A stretch of 64,000 bases of DNA from Algorimicrobium hallyeonense (GCF_042657385.1 NZ_JBHSLA010000001.1:124001-188000), one strand, 5' to 3'. Positions 44,799 to 54,459 are shown, counted from the stretch's first letter. The notes: generated by a model from the letters alone, not told the origin. Translations and numbers: made by a program.

Positions 44799-45082
44799 AG
44801 CTATTATTTTGGATTAAAATGACGCTTAACAATTATCCTAAAGGTAATCATTATTCAGTTGAATAGCTATAAATCCGTACATAAAAAACATAGTACAAAA
44901 TAATAAAACACATGTTTAAATTTATCCATATGGTGTAGTTAAGTGCTAATTGTGCTAGTCCTTTTGCGAATAAAAGGAAGACTTTAAAGCTAAAAATGGT
45001 TATAGAAATGTATGGTGATAAACTATAGTTTTAAAAAAAAATGTTACATGTAAAAATTGTTCTTCGTTCAGCTGTAATTTAA

Positions 45083-46066
45083 TTATTTCAATTTTTTCTT
45101 CAGCATACATAAAACACCTAGTTCCTCTCGAGATAGATTTTTATTTTCCTTAATTAATCGGTTAACTTCATTTTGAAAATAATTAATAGTTTTTCCATGT
45201 GTATATTCATCAATTACGCGTGGATCAATATATGAGCTTCTGGCCACGGATGGTGTATTTCCTAAATGCTCACTGACACGCACTACGGCATCACGAATGT
45301 TTTTATCCAACATTTGTTGGTCCTCCTCTTCTAAAGCTCCAATTTCATCCAAAGCCATAGCGGCAATTACGGTTCCCGACCAAGTTCTAAAATCTTTAGC
45401 CGAAAACGCTTCGCCCATAACTTCTTTTATATAGTCGTTTAAATGTTCGCTTTTTACGTCTTGCTTCGCCCCATTTTCATCAATAAATTTGAAAATTTCA
45501 TAACCGGGCAAATCATCTATTTCTTGTACTATTTTTGCAAGCTTCTCATCCACGATATTTCGTTCTTGCTTTTTCCCAGATTTACCTACGTAACTAAAAA
45601 TCAATTCGTCGCCTTCAATATTCAAATGTTTACTACGCATGGTTGTTAAACCATAGGTTTCATTTTCTTGAGTATAGTAATCACTACCCGGCCTAAAGTA
45701 AGCTGCTTCTAGCAAACGAACCATGCATGCTAATACCTTTTCTCTGGTTAAGGAGCGTTTTCGGAGGTGCTGACCTGTAACACGGCGCATGTGTTCCAAT
45801 TGGTCTGCAAATTTGAGAATACGATCAAATTTCTCTTGATTTCGTTTTTCTACAAATTTTTGATTATAGATATATTGCTTTCTATCCTTATCGTCTCGAC
45901 CTGTAACTAAAATTTTAGCATGCTTTTTCGTGTTTATTTCCACATCAGTCCAAGCCGGTGGGATAACTAAAGATTTAAACCAGTCTTTCAGTTTTTTATC
46001 CTTAACGGTGGTATTGGATCCATCTACATATCGAAATCCCTTTCCATGTTTTTTTCTAAAGTACAT
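45083..46066 (-). CDS. DNA topoisomerase IB (poxvirus type)
   Basis: The 327-residue protein has IPPAWTDVEI, TGRDDKDRKQYIYN, FSYVGKSGKKQERNIVDEKLAKIV, and KDFRTWSGTVIAA with the catalytic Arg. The nucleophile Tyr is in SVARSSYIDPRVID. It relaxes supercoils through a 3'-phosphotyrosine link and has the small monomer length. The 284 bases between it and the MFS pseudogene start hold no gene that I can see. Confidence 0.95.
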   Translation of the reverse strand: MYFRKKHGKGFRYVDGSNTTVKDKKLKDWFKSLVIPPAWTDVEINTKKHAKILVTGRDDKDRKQYIYNQKFVEKRNQEKFDRILKFADQLEHMRRVTGQHLRKRSLTREKVLACMVRLLEAAYFRPGSDYYTQENETYGLTTMRSKHLNIEGDELIFSYVGKSGKKQERNIVDEKLAKIVQEIDDLPGYEIFKFIDENGAKQDVKSEHLNDYIKEVMGEAFSAKDFRTWSGTVIAAMALDEIGALEEEDQQMLDKNIRDAVVRVSEHLGNTPSVARSSYIDPRVIDEYTHGKTINYFQNEVNRLIKENKNLSREELGVLCMLKKKLK

Positions 46067-46282
46067 AAGCCTATTTTGATTAACGAATTTAGAAAAAAAT
46101 TAAACACTATTTCATTTTATTATTAACTCAAAAAAAATAAAAACGTAATACATCTAATTATTTTATAGATATATGTTTAAAAATCAGGTTTAGGTTATAG
46201 TTATACTAATTTGCTATCTATTGGATTGATTATAAATAGTTTGCATATTTAAATAGTTGAAGATTTATTTAAAATATTTACA

Positions 46283-46312
46283 TAAAAAAAGCTTCAGTTT
46301 TCACTGAAGCTT
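46283..46312 (-). terminator. Terminator downstream of tRNA-Leu
   Basis: On the minus strand AAGCTTCAGT pairs with ACTGAAGCTT, a ten-base stem with a four-base loop, followed by a run of T. It lies 12 bases beyond the tRNA 3' end. Confidence 0.88.
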
Positions 46313-46324
46313 CTCGAGTCGCTG

Positions 46325-46406
46325 TGCGGGCGGGGAGACTCGAACTCCCACACCTTGCGGCACTAGATCCTAAGTCTAGCGTGTCTACCAATTCCACCAC
46401 GCCCGC
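46325..46406 (-). tRNA. tRNA-Leu (anticodon TAG)
   Basis: The minus strand folds as an 82-base type II tRNA. The acceptor stem is GCGGGCG with CGCCCGC. The D arm includes GGTAGACAC. The anticodon loop CTTAGGA sits on a CTAGA/TCTAG stem, there is a variable arm near TGCCGCAAGGTG, and the T arm contains GTTCGAGTC. The anticodon is TAG. CCA is not encoded. A terminator follows directly. Confidence 0.97.
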
Positions 46407-46503
46407 ATTAATAAGATTGCAAAAATCCACAATCGGGATGCAAATATAAACAATAGTTTGAATAATCAAACGCATCTTATCATAAAAAGTTAAGACTGTT
46501 TTG

Positions 46504-46511
46504 TACTTTTG
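46504..46511 (+). promoter_or_regulatory. Predicted -7 box for the M20 dipeptidase gene
   Basis: TACTTTTG matches TAnnTTTG 55 bases before the ATG at 46566. No TTG is found at the ideal distance upstream. Confidence 0.4.
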
Positions 46512-46565
46512 AAGAAACACAATCAATCTATTTCTATGCATTCAGAAATAGCAAAACATACAATT

Positions 46566-47954
46566 ATGAAAAACATACAAAGTTACGTTGCTGAACATAA
46601 ACAGCGATTTCTAAATGAACTCATTGAATTATTAAAAATACCGTCGGTTAGTGCCGATTCTGCCTTCAAAAATGATGTACTTCGCACAGCCGATGCTGTC
46701 AAGTTTAGTTTAGAAAAAGCAGGCTGTGATCATGTTGAAATATGTGAAACTGCAGGTTATCCAATTGTATATGGGGAAAAAATAATTGATGAAAATTTAC
46801 CAACCATTTTGGTTTATGGACATTATGATGTGCAACCGGCTGATCCAATTGAATTATGGACGTCTCCTCCTTTTGAACCCGTTATTAAAAAAACAGACAT
46901 TCATCCGGAAGGCGCCATTTTTGCTCGTGGTGCTTGTGATGATAAAGGCCAAATGTACATGCATGTAAAAGCCATGGAATTCATGACATCAACAAATCAA
47001 TTACCTTGTAATGTAAAATTCATGATAGAAGGTGAAGAAGAAGTTGGTTCGGTTAACCTTTCAACCTTTGTAAAAAACAATCACGAAAAATTAAAGAATG
47101 ACGTGATTCTTATTTCAGATACAGGCATGATTGCGAAAGATGTGCCAAGTATTACAACAGGCTTACGCGGATTAAGCTATGTTGAAGTGGAAGTAACCGG
47201 TCCGAATCGTGATTTACATTCTGGATTATATGGTGGTGCTGTTGCAAACCCTATCAACGTTTTAACCAAAATGATAGCTGCTTTACACGATGAAAACAAC
47301 CATATTACCATTCCCGGTTTTTATGATAAAGTTGAAGAGTTATCAAAAGAAGAACGTGCGGAAATGGCCAAAGCGCCTTTTTCACTCGATGCTTATAAAA
47401 AATCACTAAACATTGACGCTGTTTATGGCGAGGCTGGATTTACAACAAACGAACGCAATTCCATTCGCCCAACATTAGACGTGAATGGTATTTGGGGTGG
47501 ATATATTGGTGAAGGCGCTAAAACGGTTATTGCCAGTAAAGCATTTGCAAAAATTTCTATGCGTTTGGTGCCACATCAAGAATGGGAAGAAATTACGGAA
47601 CTTTTCAAAAAACACTTTGAAAGTATTGCGCCTGAAGGTGTCAAAGTTTTAGTAAAACCACATCATGGCGGACAAGGTTACGTAACACCTATTGATAGTT
47701 TAGGCTATCAAGCGGCAAGTAAAGCGTATGAAGAATCGTTTGGAAAAAAACCAATACCTCAACGTTCTGGTGGAAGTATTCCTATTGTGTCCTTGTTTGA
47801 GCAAGAGCTTCAAAGCAAAACTATTTTAATGGGCTTTGGTTTGGATAGTGATGCTATCCACTCGCCAAACGAGCATTTTGGTGTATGGAATTATATAAAA
47901 GGTATTGAAACCATTCCGTTGTTTTATAAATATTTTACGGAGCTTTCTAAATAA
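46566..47954 (+). CDS. M20-family dipeptidase
   Basis: I start at the ATG at 46566 (MKNIQSYVAEHKQRFLNEL); the open frame upstream would begin inside the promoter region. The 462-residue protein has LVYGHYDVQPADP, ARGACDDKGQMYMHVKA, MIEGEEEVGS and DLHSGLYGGAVANP, which supply the two-metal site and catalytic Glu of the M20 family, close to CNDP-like dipeptidases. There is no signal peptide, so it is cytoplasmic. It is divergent from tRNA-Leu and followed by a strong terminator. Confidence 0.94.
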   Translation: MKNIQSYVAEHKQRFLNELIELLKIPSVSADSAFKNDVLRTADAVKFSLEKAGCDHVEICETAGYPIVYGEKIIDENLPTILVYGHYDVQPADPIELWTSPPFEPVIKKTDIHPEGAIFARGACDDKGQMYMHVKAMEFMTSTNQLPCNVKFMIEGEEEVGSVNLSTFVKNNHEKLKNDVILISDTGMIAKDVPSITTGLRGLSYVEVEVTGPNRDLHSGLYGGAVANPINVLTKMIAALHDENNHITIPGFYDKVEELSKEERAEMAKAPFSLDAYKKSLNIDAVYGEAGFTTNERNSIRPTLDVNGIWGGYIGEGAKTVIASKAFAKISMRLVPHQEWEEITELFKKHFESIAPEGVKVLVKPHHGGQGYVTPIDSLGYQAASKAYEESFGKKPIPQRSGGSIPIVSLFEQELQSKTILMGFGLDSDAIHSPNEHFGVWNYIKGIETIPLFYKYFTELSK

Positions 47955-48009
47955 ATACCACATAGAAATCTAATCGTCAAATCGCTTGATTTTTCGTGTT
48001 AGTAAGAAG

Positions 48010-48059
48010 AAAAAAGTATCGAGATTTAACACTTTGTTGAATTTTTCGATACTTTTTTT
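48010..48059 (+). terminator. Terminator after the dipeptidase gene
   Basis: AAAAAAGTATCGA (48010-48022) is complementary to TCGATACTTTTTT, giving 13 paired bases around a partly paired loop and ending in a T run. It separates the dipeptidase from the blaI-type regulator. Confidence 0.78.
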
Positions 48060-48118
48060 GTTTCAAATTAAACAATTAAATTCTACGAATTGCACTTTCA
48101 AAAATTAAAAAAAACACC

Positions 48119-48180
48119 TCTACACTTGTAGAATACAAATTATTGTTCTATGTTTGTAGAACACAATCTAAACTTGTAGA
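48119..48180 (+). promoter_or_regulatory. Promoter with three BlaI/CopY-type operators
   Basis: TTG at 48126-48128 and TATGTTTG at 48149-48156 are separated by 20 bases and form a good promoter. Three dyads overlay it: TCTACACTTGTAGA (48119-48132), which contains a perfect TACAnnTGTA box; GTTCTATGTTTGTAGAAC (48145-48162); and TCTAAACTTGTAGA (48167-48180). The start codon follows at 48183, so repressor binding would block this promoter. Confidence 0.8.
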
Positions 48181-48182
48181 AC

Positions 48183-48551
48183 ATGCAGTTATCAAAATCG
48201 GAAGAAGAGTTAATGAATCACCTTTGGAAAATGGAAAAAGGCTTTATGAAAGATTTGCTAGATGCTTATCCTGATCCTAAACCTGCGCCAACCACTGTTG
48301 CCACGCTTTTAAAACGCATGACGGATAAAAGGTTTATTGCTTATAATACCATTGGGAAATCTCGAGAATATTTCCCGCTAGTTAAAAAGAAGGCCTATTT
48401 CTCCAAGCATGTTAACGGATTGATTAAAGATTTTTTTAATGACAGCGCGTCACAATTTGCATCGTTTTTCACCAAAGAAACCAACTTGTCTAAAACGGAG
48501 TTGGAAGATTTAAAAAAACTGATAGATCAGCAAATTAAAAACAAACCGTAG
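48183..48551 (+). CDS. BlaI/MecI/CopY-family repressor
   Basis: The 122-residue protein is the standard winged-helix BlaI type: MQLSKSEEELMNHLWKMEKGFMKDLLDAYPDPKPAPTTVATLLKRM, then a dimerisation helix at the C-terminus. It should bind TACA/TGTA dyads; three of these overlap the promoter directly upstream, so autorepression is expected. It is paired with an M56 membrane peptidase 88 bases downstream that probably cleaves or inactivates it. Confidence 0.94.
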   Translation: MQLSKSEEELMNHLWKMEKGFMKDLLDAYPDPKPAPTTVATLLKRMTDKRFIAYNTIGKSREYFPLVKKKAYFSKHVNGLIKDFFNDSASQFASFFTKETNLSKTELEDLKKLIDQQIKNKP

Positions 48552-48639
48552 TCGTCAAGATTACAAAAGGTTGACACCGAGAATTTAGTAAGATTCAACA
48601 CGATCTTTTTAAAAATAAATATAAACAAATTACATAATT

Positions 48640-50817
48640 ATGGACATCTACATTCTAAAATTTAGTGCTTGTTTAGCTGTTTTTATGTTGTTCTATAAAT
48701 TAGTATTGGAGCGTGAAAGCATTCACCAATTTAAACGCTTCTATTTGTTGGCAGCACTTGTGGCTTCCATTGCTATACCATTTATCACGTTTACGACATT
48801 TGTTGAAGCTGAACCCATTTTAAATACAGTCGTATTTTCAAATTCAGAGTCTGATGCTGTAACAACGGAAATCGCATCAACGTTTTCAGATTATCTACCA
48901 ACTATACTCTGGTCGGTTTTTTTTTTAGGGGCTATCATATTTGCAGGTCGTTTTACCATTAATCTATTTCACCTAATTAGGCGCATCAAGAAAAATCCGA
49001 AATACAAAAAAGGAAATTTAGTACATGTTTTAATGACGGATTTAGTGTATCCACACACCTTTTTACAGTATATATTTTTAAATAAATCAAAATATGAATC
49101 GAATAAAATCCCGCACGAAGTTCTGCTTCACGAGGAAACGCATGCCAAGCAAAAACACGCTTTAGATATTTTATTTATTGAGCTTATGCAAATAATATTT
49201 TGGTTTAATCCGCTTCTTTATTTTATTAAAAAAGACATTAAATTAAACCACGAGTTTTTAGCTGATCAGGCTGTTCTTAAAACGGGAACGGACACCAAAA
49301 CCTATCAGCATATCTTATTGGCATTTTCAGCTTCCAAGACTATGGAAGACGCACAGACTCATCATCTGGCGAATGCTATTAATTATTCATTAATCAAAAA
49401 ACGATTTACAGTTATGAAATCACACACATCAAACACCGTAAAATGGGTAAAAGGACTCATCATCCTGCCCGTATTGGCTGTATTAATTTACAGTTTCAGT
49501 AGCACCAAAGAAGTTTTTAGACCATCAAAGCCTGGAATTATTAAAACTACCGAAGCCATAGAAAGCAAGAAAGATCAAACTAAATTACTTCTAAAAATAT
49601 ATGATGTTATTTGCGAAGATTGCAGGTTTAGTTTTGATAAAGCTCTCGTAAAAAACCTAAAAATAGAAACCAATACAACCGAAACTATTTCATCCTTTAA
49701 GTTTAAAGTTCCGGGAAAACCGACCGTTAATGTTGTAGGAAACGCATTGAGCGAAGAAGCCCTAACTAATTTAAATTCTGCCAAAATTGGCGATTATATT
49801 ACAATATACGATATAAAAGCTTCTAAAAACAGTATTAAAACGCCTATTCTAATTGAGTTGGTAGACAATCTAATTCCACCTCCTCCTCCACCAGTTCCAG
49901 CAAACGCAACACCTGAACAAAAAACGAAATACAAAAATGTTAGCAACGAATATTATAAAAAGTATAAAGTAGAAAACGGAAAAGTGAGTGAACGTTTACA
50001 GCTACCACCACCACCACCACCACCACCACCACCACCCGTTCCAGCAAACGCCACACCAGAACAGAAAGCGAAATATGAAACACTTAGCAACGAATATTAC
50101 AGCAAATACAAAGTGACAAATGGCAAGGTAGAACACAAATTACCACCACCACCTCCACCATCTATTCCTGCAAATGCGACGCCAGAACAAAAAAAAGAAT
50201 ATAAAAAAGCACAGCATGATTACAACCGGAATCATAAAGTGAAGAAAGTGCAAAAAAGTAAAATGCCACCACCTCCACCGCCTGCTCCAAAAACCATGGC
50301 TGTTGGCAAAAAAATAGATCAAGACTATTATGATTCACTAAGCACATTTAACCCAGATAAAAATGCAAAAACAGGCTTTATAACTATAAATAATAAAACG
50401 CATTTTTACACCACAAATGAAGATGAAACTAAATACTATAATCGTTTAGGTTATGAGGTTGATATTAACGGAAAAACTTTATCAACGACTCAAACCAATG
50501 GCGCGGATGTTATAGCTGGGCAGAAAATTAGTAAGGTTTACCAAAATAATCAGGTGGTAAGTGAGTTCAATATGGATTGGGTTTCGGAAACTAACGACCG
50601 TCAAGAGATTCCACAACCGCCCGCACCTCCTTCTGTGGCCCAATCCGCACATGAACTTGTAAAAAGTTTAAAGGAAAATGATATTAAATATTATTACAAT
50701 GACAAACTGGTTTCCTACAATGAAATATTAGAAATCACTAAAAAAGAACCAAATATAAATATTTCAACAAAAATTACCGATGGTAAAGGAACAGCACATT
50801 TTAGCACTGTAAAATAA
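48640..50817 (+). CDS. M56 (BlaR1-like) membrane metallopeptidase with proline-rich repeat region
   Basis: The 725-residue protein has four membrane segments (near 5-20, 34-52, 88-108 and 270-287). The zinc motif HEETH is at 164-168, with the third ligand in NHEFLADQ. Residues about 310-410 include FKVPGKPTVNVVGNALSEEAL and resemble the GldM C-terminal domain. Residues about 415-555 hold three copies of a PVPANATPEQK...YKV unit separated by runs of 6 to 11 prolines, coded by CCA repeats around 50004-50035. The C-terminal 170 residues are unrecognised. It probably senses an envelope signal and relieves BlaI-type repression. Confidence 0.88.
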   Translation: MDIYILKFSACLAVFMLFYKLVLERESIHQFKRFYLLAALVASIAIPFITFTTFVEAEPILNTVVFSNSESDAVTTEIASTFSDYLPTILWSVFFLGAIIFAGRFTINLFHLIRRIKKNPKYKKGNLVHVLMTDLVYPHTFLQYIFLNKSKYESNKIPHEVLLHEETHAKQKHALDILFIELMQIIFWFNPLLYFIKKDIKLNHEFLADQAVLKTGTDTKTYQHILLAFSASKTMEDAQTHHLANAINYSLIKKRFTVMKSHTSNTVKWVKGLIILPVLAVLIYSFSSTKEVFRPSKPGIIKTTEAIESKKDQTKLLLKIYDVICEDCRFSFDKALVKNLKIETNTTETISSFKFKVPGKPTVNVVGNALSEEALTNLNSAKIGDYITIYDIKASKNSIKTPILIELVDNLIPPPPPPVPANATPEQKTKYKNVSNEYYKKYKVENGKVSERLQLPPPPPPPPPPPVPANATPEQKAKYETLSNEYYSKYKVTNGKVEHKLPPPPPPSIPANATPEQKKEYKKAQHDYNRNHKVKKVQKSKMPPPPPPAPKTMAVGKKIDQDYYDSLSTFNPDKNAKTGFITINNKTHFYTTNEDETKYYNRLGYEVDINGKTLSTTQTNGADVIAGQKISKVYQNNQVVSEFNMDWVSETNDRQEIPQPPAPPSVAQSAHELVKSLKENDIKYYYNDKLVSYNEILEITKKEPNINISTKITDGKGTAHFSTVK

Positions 50818-50843
50818 AACACAATATAATTTAATACAATTCA

Positions 50844-50876
50844 CCTCACTGGTTTCTGACCACGTGAGGTTTTTTT
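50844..50876 (+). terminator. Terminator after the M56 gene
   Basis: CCTCAC with inner GGT pairs with ACC and GTGAGG across a short loop, followed by seven T. It ends the blaI-M56 operon. Confidence 0.85.
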
Positions 50877-50976
50877 ATAAATAAACAGAACAAAACTGTA
50901 ACAAAAACCACCATCTAACGTTCTAATAGTCAATCAACCTGTCTAACTTAAGGACAAGTCAAAACATCAATCAATC

Positions 50977-52077
50977 ATGTTAAAACAATTTTTCATCCTC
51001 TGTTCTGGGTCTGACCAAGACATTTTAAACACCTGTTCCAATGGTGAGCAAAACAAATATGCCGGTATTGGCGCCACCGTTTTCTTTACAGCTGTTATGG
51101 CATTTATAGCAGCTAGTTATGCGCTTTACACCGTATTTGACAACTATTTTATAGCTATGGGTTTCGGTGTTATTTGGGGTTTACTCATTTTTAATTTAGA
51201 CCGTTTTATTGTTTCTACTATTAAGAAACGTGATCATAAAATAAACGAACTACTTCAAGCCACACCACGACTCCTTTTGGCCGTCATTATTGCTATTGTT
51301 ATTTCGAAACCATTAGAACTTAAAATTTTTGAAAAGGAGATCAATCAGGTGCTTTTAACTGAAAAGAACCAAATGACTCTTGAAAATCAGGAAGAGATTT
51401 CAAAACAATTCTTACCAAACATCCGCAATTTAGAAACAGATATTTCAGCTCTTAAAAACCAAATTACGGTAAAAGAAACCGAAGTTAATGCCTTGTACGA
51501 CACGTATATTCAAGAAGCGGAAGGAAGGGCTGGCACCAAACTATTAGGCAAAGGACCCGTTTACCAAGAAAAACGCGATAAACATGATATGGGTTTAGCC
51601 GAACTTCAAGATTTGAAAGTAAGCAATCAGGCTAAAATAGAAGTGCTTGAAAAGCAGATAGTAGATTTACGAAACAATCAACAAACGCAAGTACAAAATA
51701 CACAACCCATTATTGATGGTTTTGATGGATTGATGGCACGCGTAAATGCGCTTCAGAAATTGCCTTGGCTCCCATCATTCTTTATTTTTCTATTGTTTTT
51801 GGCTATTGAAACATCACCAATTATTGCCAAATTATTATCGCTTAAAGGGCCTTATGATTACAAATTAGAAGATGCGGAGAGCACCGTAAAAACTTGGGCT
51901 ACGCAAAAAATGAATGCGCGCAACGAGATTTTGAAAACAGATATGGCTTTAAATAATAAAATTTATAAAGATATTTCAGAAGAAGACGAACTTTACAATT
52001 ATAAGCGTAAAAAAGCACGGGAACTTATGCAGTTGCAAGCGGATGCATTTTTTCAGCATCAGAAAAAGGCGCTTTAA
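50977..52077 (+). CDS. DUF4407 domain membrane protein
   Basis: The 366-residue protein has FFILCSGSDQDIL at the start, membrane segments near 32-50, 60-80, 93-110 and 258-278, and GLLIFNLDRFIVSTIKKRD. A long coiled coil at about 125-245 lies between them. These are the DUF4407 features. The function is unknown; the coiled coil suggests an extended periplasmic or cytoplasmic arm. The C-terminal 85 residues are charged and cytoplasmic in appearance. It is monocistronic. Confidence 0.9.
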   Translation: MLKQFFILCSGSDQDILNTCSNGEQNKYAGIGATVFFTAVMAFIAASYALYTVFDNYFIAMGFGVIWGLLIFNLDRFIVSTIKKRDHKINELLQATPRLLLAVIIAIVISKPLELKIFEKEINQVLLTEKNQMTLENQEEISKQFLPNIRNLETDISALKNQITVKETEVNALYDTYIQEAEGRAGTKLLGKGPVYQEKRDKHDMGLAELQDLKVSNQAKIEVLEKQIVDLRNNQQTQVQNTQPIIDGFDGLMARVNALQKLPWLPSFFIFLLFLAIETSPIIAKLLSLKGPYDYKLEDAESTVKTWATQKMNARNEILKTDMALNNKIYKDISEEDELYNYKRKKARELMQLQADAFFQHQKKAL

Positions 52078-52116
52078 ATTTTTGTTTGTACTTTTAATGA
52101 ACTAACACCAAACCTT

Positions 52117-52560
52117 ATGAAATCTATTTATCTCATTTTAAGCCTCCTATTTTCAGTTGGCACATTTGCACAATCTGAAACATCTAAAACCTATCTTGAA
52201 GATATGCAAGCCATTCGTGAGGTTTTAAGAACACAACAGGACGCTTGGAATAAATTTGATTTAGAAGGGTTTATGCAAGGTTATTGGAAAAGCGATTCGT
52301 TAAAATTTTATGGAAGCAATGGTGTTACCAAAGGATGGCATAAAACGTTAAGCAATTATAAAAAAGGCTATCCTAGTAAAGAATATACGGGTGAATTACA
52401 ATTTACATTTAATTCTATTTCGCCAATTGAAAACCATTCCTATTATGTTATGGGTGAATACCATTTAAAACGCGCGGTTGGTAATGCCCAAGGTGAATTT
52501 CTTATTATCTTAAAGAAAATAAACGGTGAATGGAAAATAATAGCAGATATGTCTAGCTAA
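52117..52560 (+). CDS. Secreted NTF2-like (DUF4440/SnoaL) protein
   Basis: The 147-residue protein has a signal peptide (cleavage after FAQ, residue 19). The mature part has MQAIREVLRTQQDAWNKFDLEGFMQGYWKSDSLKFYG and FLIILKKINGEWKIIADMSS, the pattern of DUF4440/NTF2-like proteins. It is probably periplasmic. The substrate is unknown. It ends one base before the convergent STAS gene. Confidence 0.88.
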   Translation: MKSIYLILSLLFSVGTFAQSETSKTYLEDMQAIREVLRTQQDAWNKFDLEGFMQGYWKSDSLKFYGSNGVTKGWHKTLSNYKKGYPSKEYTGELQFTFNSISPIENHSYYVMGEYHLKRAVGNAQGEFLIILKKINGEWKIIADMSS

Positions 52561-52839
52561 TTAGGCCGCATCATTGGTTTTAAAATGATCGTACAAATCT
52601 TTACATCCAAAACCTATAATAGATAATTGCTTCTTTTTTAATAGGGATTCGTTGTGCAATTTTGCCAGTGCCATAACACCAAATTTATCTATGCTATCTA
52701 ACTCTTCGATACTAATGGTTACGGATTGCAACTTTTCGAATACGTTTTCAAATTCCTCTTGAAACATACCAACAGACTTTTTATCAAGGATACCTTTTAC
52801 GTTAAAAAAGTTGTTATAGTTTGAAATTACTAAACTCAT
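52561..52839 (-). CDS. STAS-domain protein (anti-sigma antagonist-like)
   Basis: The 92-residue protein has the STAS pattern: MSLVISNYNNFFNVKGILDKKSVGMFQEEF, SVTISIEELDSIDKFGVMALAKLH, and LSIIGFGCKDLYDHFK. The Ser in DSIDKFG lies where phosphorylation is common in anti-sigma antagonists. No anti-sigma kinase or sigma factor is next to it. It abuts the convergent NTF2-like gene, and the 217 bases before its start show no gene. Confidence 0.82.
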   Translation of the reverse strand: MSLVISNYNNFFNVKGILDKKSVGMFQEEFENVFEKLQSVTISIEELDSIDKFGVMALAKLHNESLLKKKQLSIIGFGCKDLYDHFKTNDAA

Positions 52840-53056
52840 GACATATGATTTTTAAATATTAAACAATACATAAAGTGCTACTAATCATATGAGGGATACC
52901 GTAAATATAACATCTTTAACCAATTACTCGTATAGTTTTCGATATACGGCAGAACTTTCAGACTAATGCTATTAAATTGCAGAAATTACGGACAAACAAC
53001 TGCTTTTTAAGAGGTTACAATAATTACCATTAGTTTAAACGTTACTTTTTGCATAT

Positions 53057-53398
53057 TCACGATATTTTTGAACCGTTTGGCATTTGACGTTCAGGCTGCA
53101 ATAAGACCACATCTTTATCTTCTCCTAATCCTCCTAAAATTAAGCATTCACTCATGATGTTGGCTATTTGTTTTGCTGGAAAATTTACAATAGCCACCAC
53201 CTGCCTTCCTATAAGTTCATCAATTTCATATAGGTTTGTTATTTGAGCTGACGTTTTCAACTTGCCCAACGCACCAAAATCTACTATCAATTTATATGCG
53301 GGATTTTTAGCTTCCTTAAAAATTTCTGCGGATAGAATTGTTCCAATCCGCATGTCAACTTTTAAAAAATCTTCCCAATTTAAATTTTTAGTTATCAT
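53057..53398 (-). CDS. CsaA-like tRNA-binding domain protein
   Basis: The 113-residue protein matches CsaA: DFLKVDMRIGTILSAEIFKEAKNPAYKLIVDFG, KTSAQITNLYEIDELIGRQVVAIVNFPAKQIANIMSECLILG and DVVLLQPERQMPNGSKI. This EMAP-II/Trbp-like domain binds tRNA and may act as a chaperone. Its size is that of the single-domain form. It is divergent from the AraC gene and shares a 177-base intergenic region with it. Confidence 0.92.
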   Translation of the reverse strand: MITKNLNWEDFLKVDMRIGTILSAEIFKEAKNPAYKLIVDFGALGKLKTSAQITNLYEIDELIGRQVVAIVNFPAKQIANIMSECLILGGLGEDKDVVLLQPERQMPNGSKIS

Positions 53399-53575
53399 AA
53401 ATTCTGACGTTTTAAGAATATATTTAGTTCGTTAAGCTAATTTAAGAATTATCTCTAATTTGTAATTGTTATTTTTATTAGGATAGATTGGTATTATATT
53501 ATCTACAAAAAATAATTTATTAAACTTACGAATAGTATTTGCTTAATTTTACTTTTCAGATGATTTAAATACACC

Positions 53576-54424
53576 ATGAAAGTACTTCCATTTAAAATTC
53601 CAAAACCAGAACAAGATACTCTAATTTATCAAGAGGATTTTGAAACGAGCTTTTATGATAAACTGCATCAACATGAAGAAATACAATTCAGTATTATTTT
53701 GGAAGGCGAAGGCACGCTGATTGTTGGTGACACGGTTAATTTCTATTCTAAAAACGACATTCTTATTTTAGATAGTAATATGCCACATGTATTTAAAAGT
53801 GATGTAAAAGCTTCCGAACACTCACGAATGTTATCATTGTTTTTTACGAAGGAGTCGTTTGGTTCTGATTTTTTTGACTTGGAAGAATTGCTGGAGTTAC
53901 AGAAATTTTTTAAGCGTTCCAAACATGGATTTAAAGTAACATCTCATAAAAAGGTTTTAAAAAAATTATTCTTAAAGCTTGAATCATCTAGTAAATTAGA
54001 ACGTTTTATAGTTTTACTACAATTAATGAAGATAGCGTCACAAGCTAACTACGAGAGTTTATCATCCTTTATATATGATAAAAAATATTCCGATAATGAA
54101 GGAAAACGCATGCGTGATGTTTTGGCATTTACTATGAATCAATATACAACCAACATTACGCTTGATGCTGTTGCAGAAGTATCTAACATGACGAAAAACG
54201 CCTTTTGCAAATATTTTAAAAAACGCACCAACAAAACCTATTTTCAATTTTTAAATGAATTGCGTATTGAAAACGCGTGTAAGCTTATGCAAACACAAAC
54301 GGATAGTTCCATTTCTGAAATTGCCTATCAATCTGGTTTTAATAATATTTCGAATTTTAATCGGCAATTTAAAATGATAAAGGGAAAATCACCCAACAAC
54401 TATCGGAAAAATCCGAATTCATAG
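53576..54424 (+). CDS. AraC-family transcriptional regulator
   Basis: The 282-residue protein has an N-terminal cupin-like sensor (HQHEEIQFSIILEGEGTLIVGDTVNFYSKND) and a C-terminal double helix-turn-helix: ITLDAVAEVSNMTKNAFCKYFKKRTNKTYFQFLNELRIENACKLMQ and SISEIAYQSGFNNISNFNRQFKMIKGKSPNNYRK. It probably responds to a small metabolite. No obvious target operon is adjacent apart from the divergent csaA-like gene. Confidence 0.93.
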   Translation: MKVLPFKIPKPEQDTLIYQEDFETSFYDKLHQHEEIQFSIILEGEGTLIVGDTVNFYSKNDILILDSNMPHVFKSDVKASEHSRMLSLFFTKESFGSDFFDLEELLELQKFFKRSKHGFKVTSHKKVLKKLFLKLESSSKLERFIVLLQLMKIASQANYESLSSFIYDKKYSDNEGKRMRDVLAFTMNQYTTNITLDAVAEVSNMTKNAFCKYFKKRTNKTYFQFLNELRIENACKLMQTQTDSSISEIAYQSGFNNISNFNRQFKMIKGKSPNNYRKNPNS

Positions 54425-54459
54425 GTTTCGAAAAAGAGAGAAAATGCCTTAATTACATA

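Noticed and set aside
46278..46541. 87-codon open frame covering the tRNA
   Set aside because: It is antisense readthrough of the tRNA-Leu gene.
50140..50347. Trp-rich and Phe-rich open frames opposite the M56 proline repeats
   Set aside because: They are reverse readings of CCA repeats, with no independent support.
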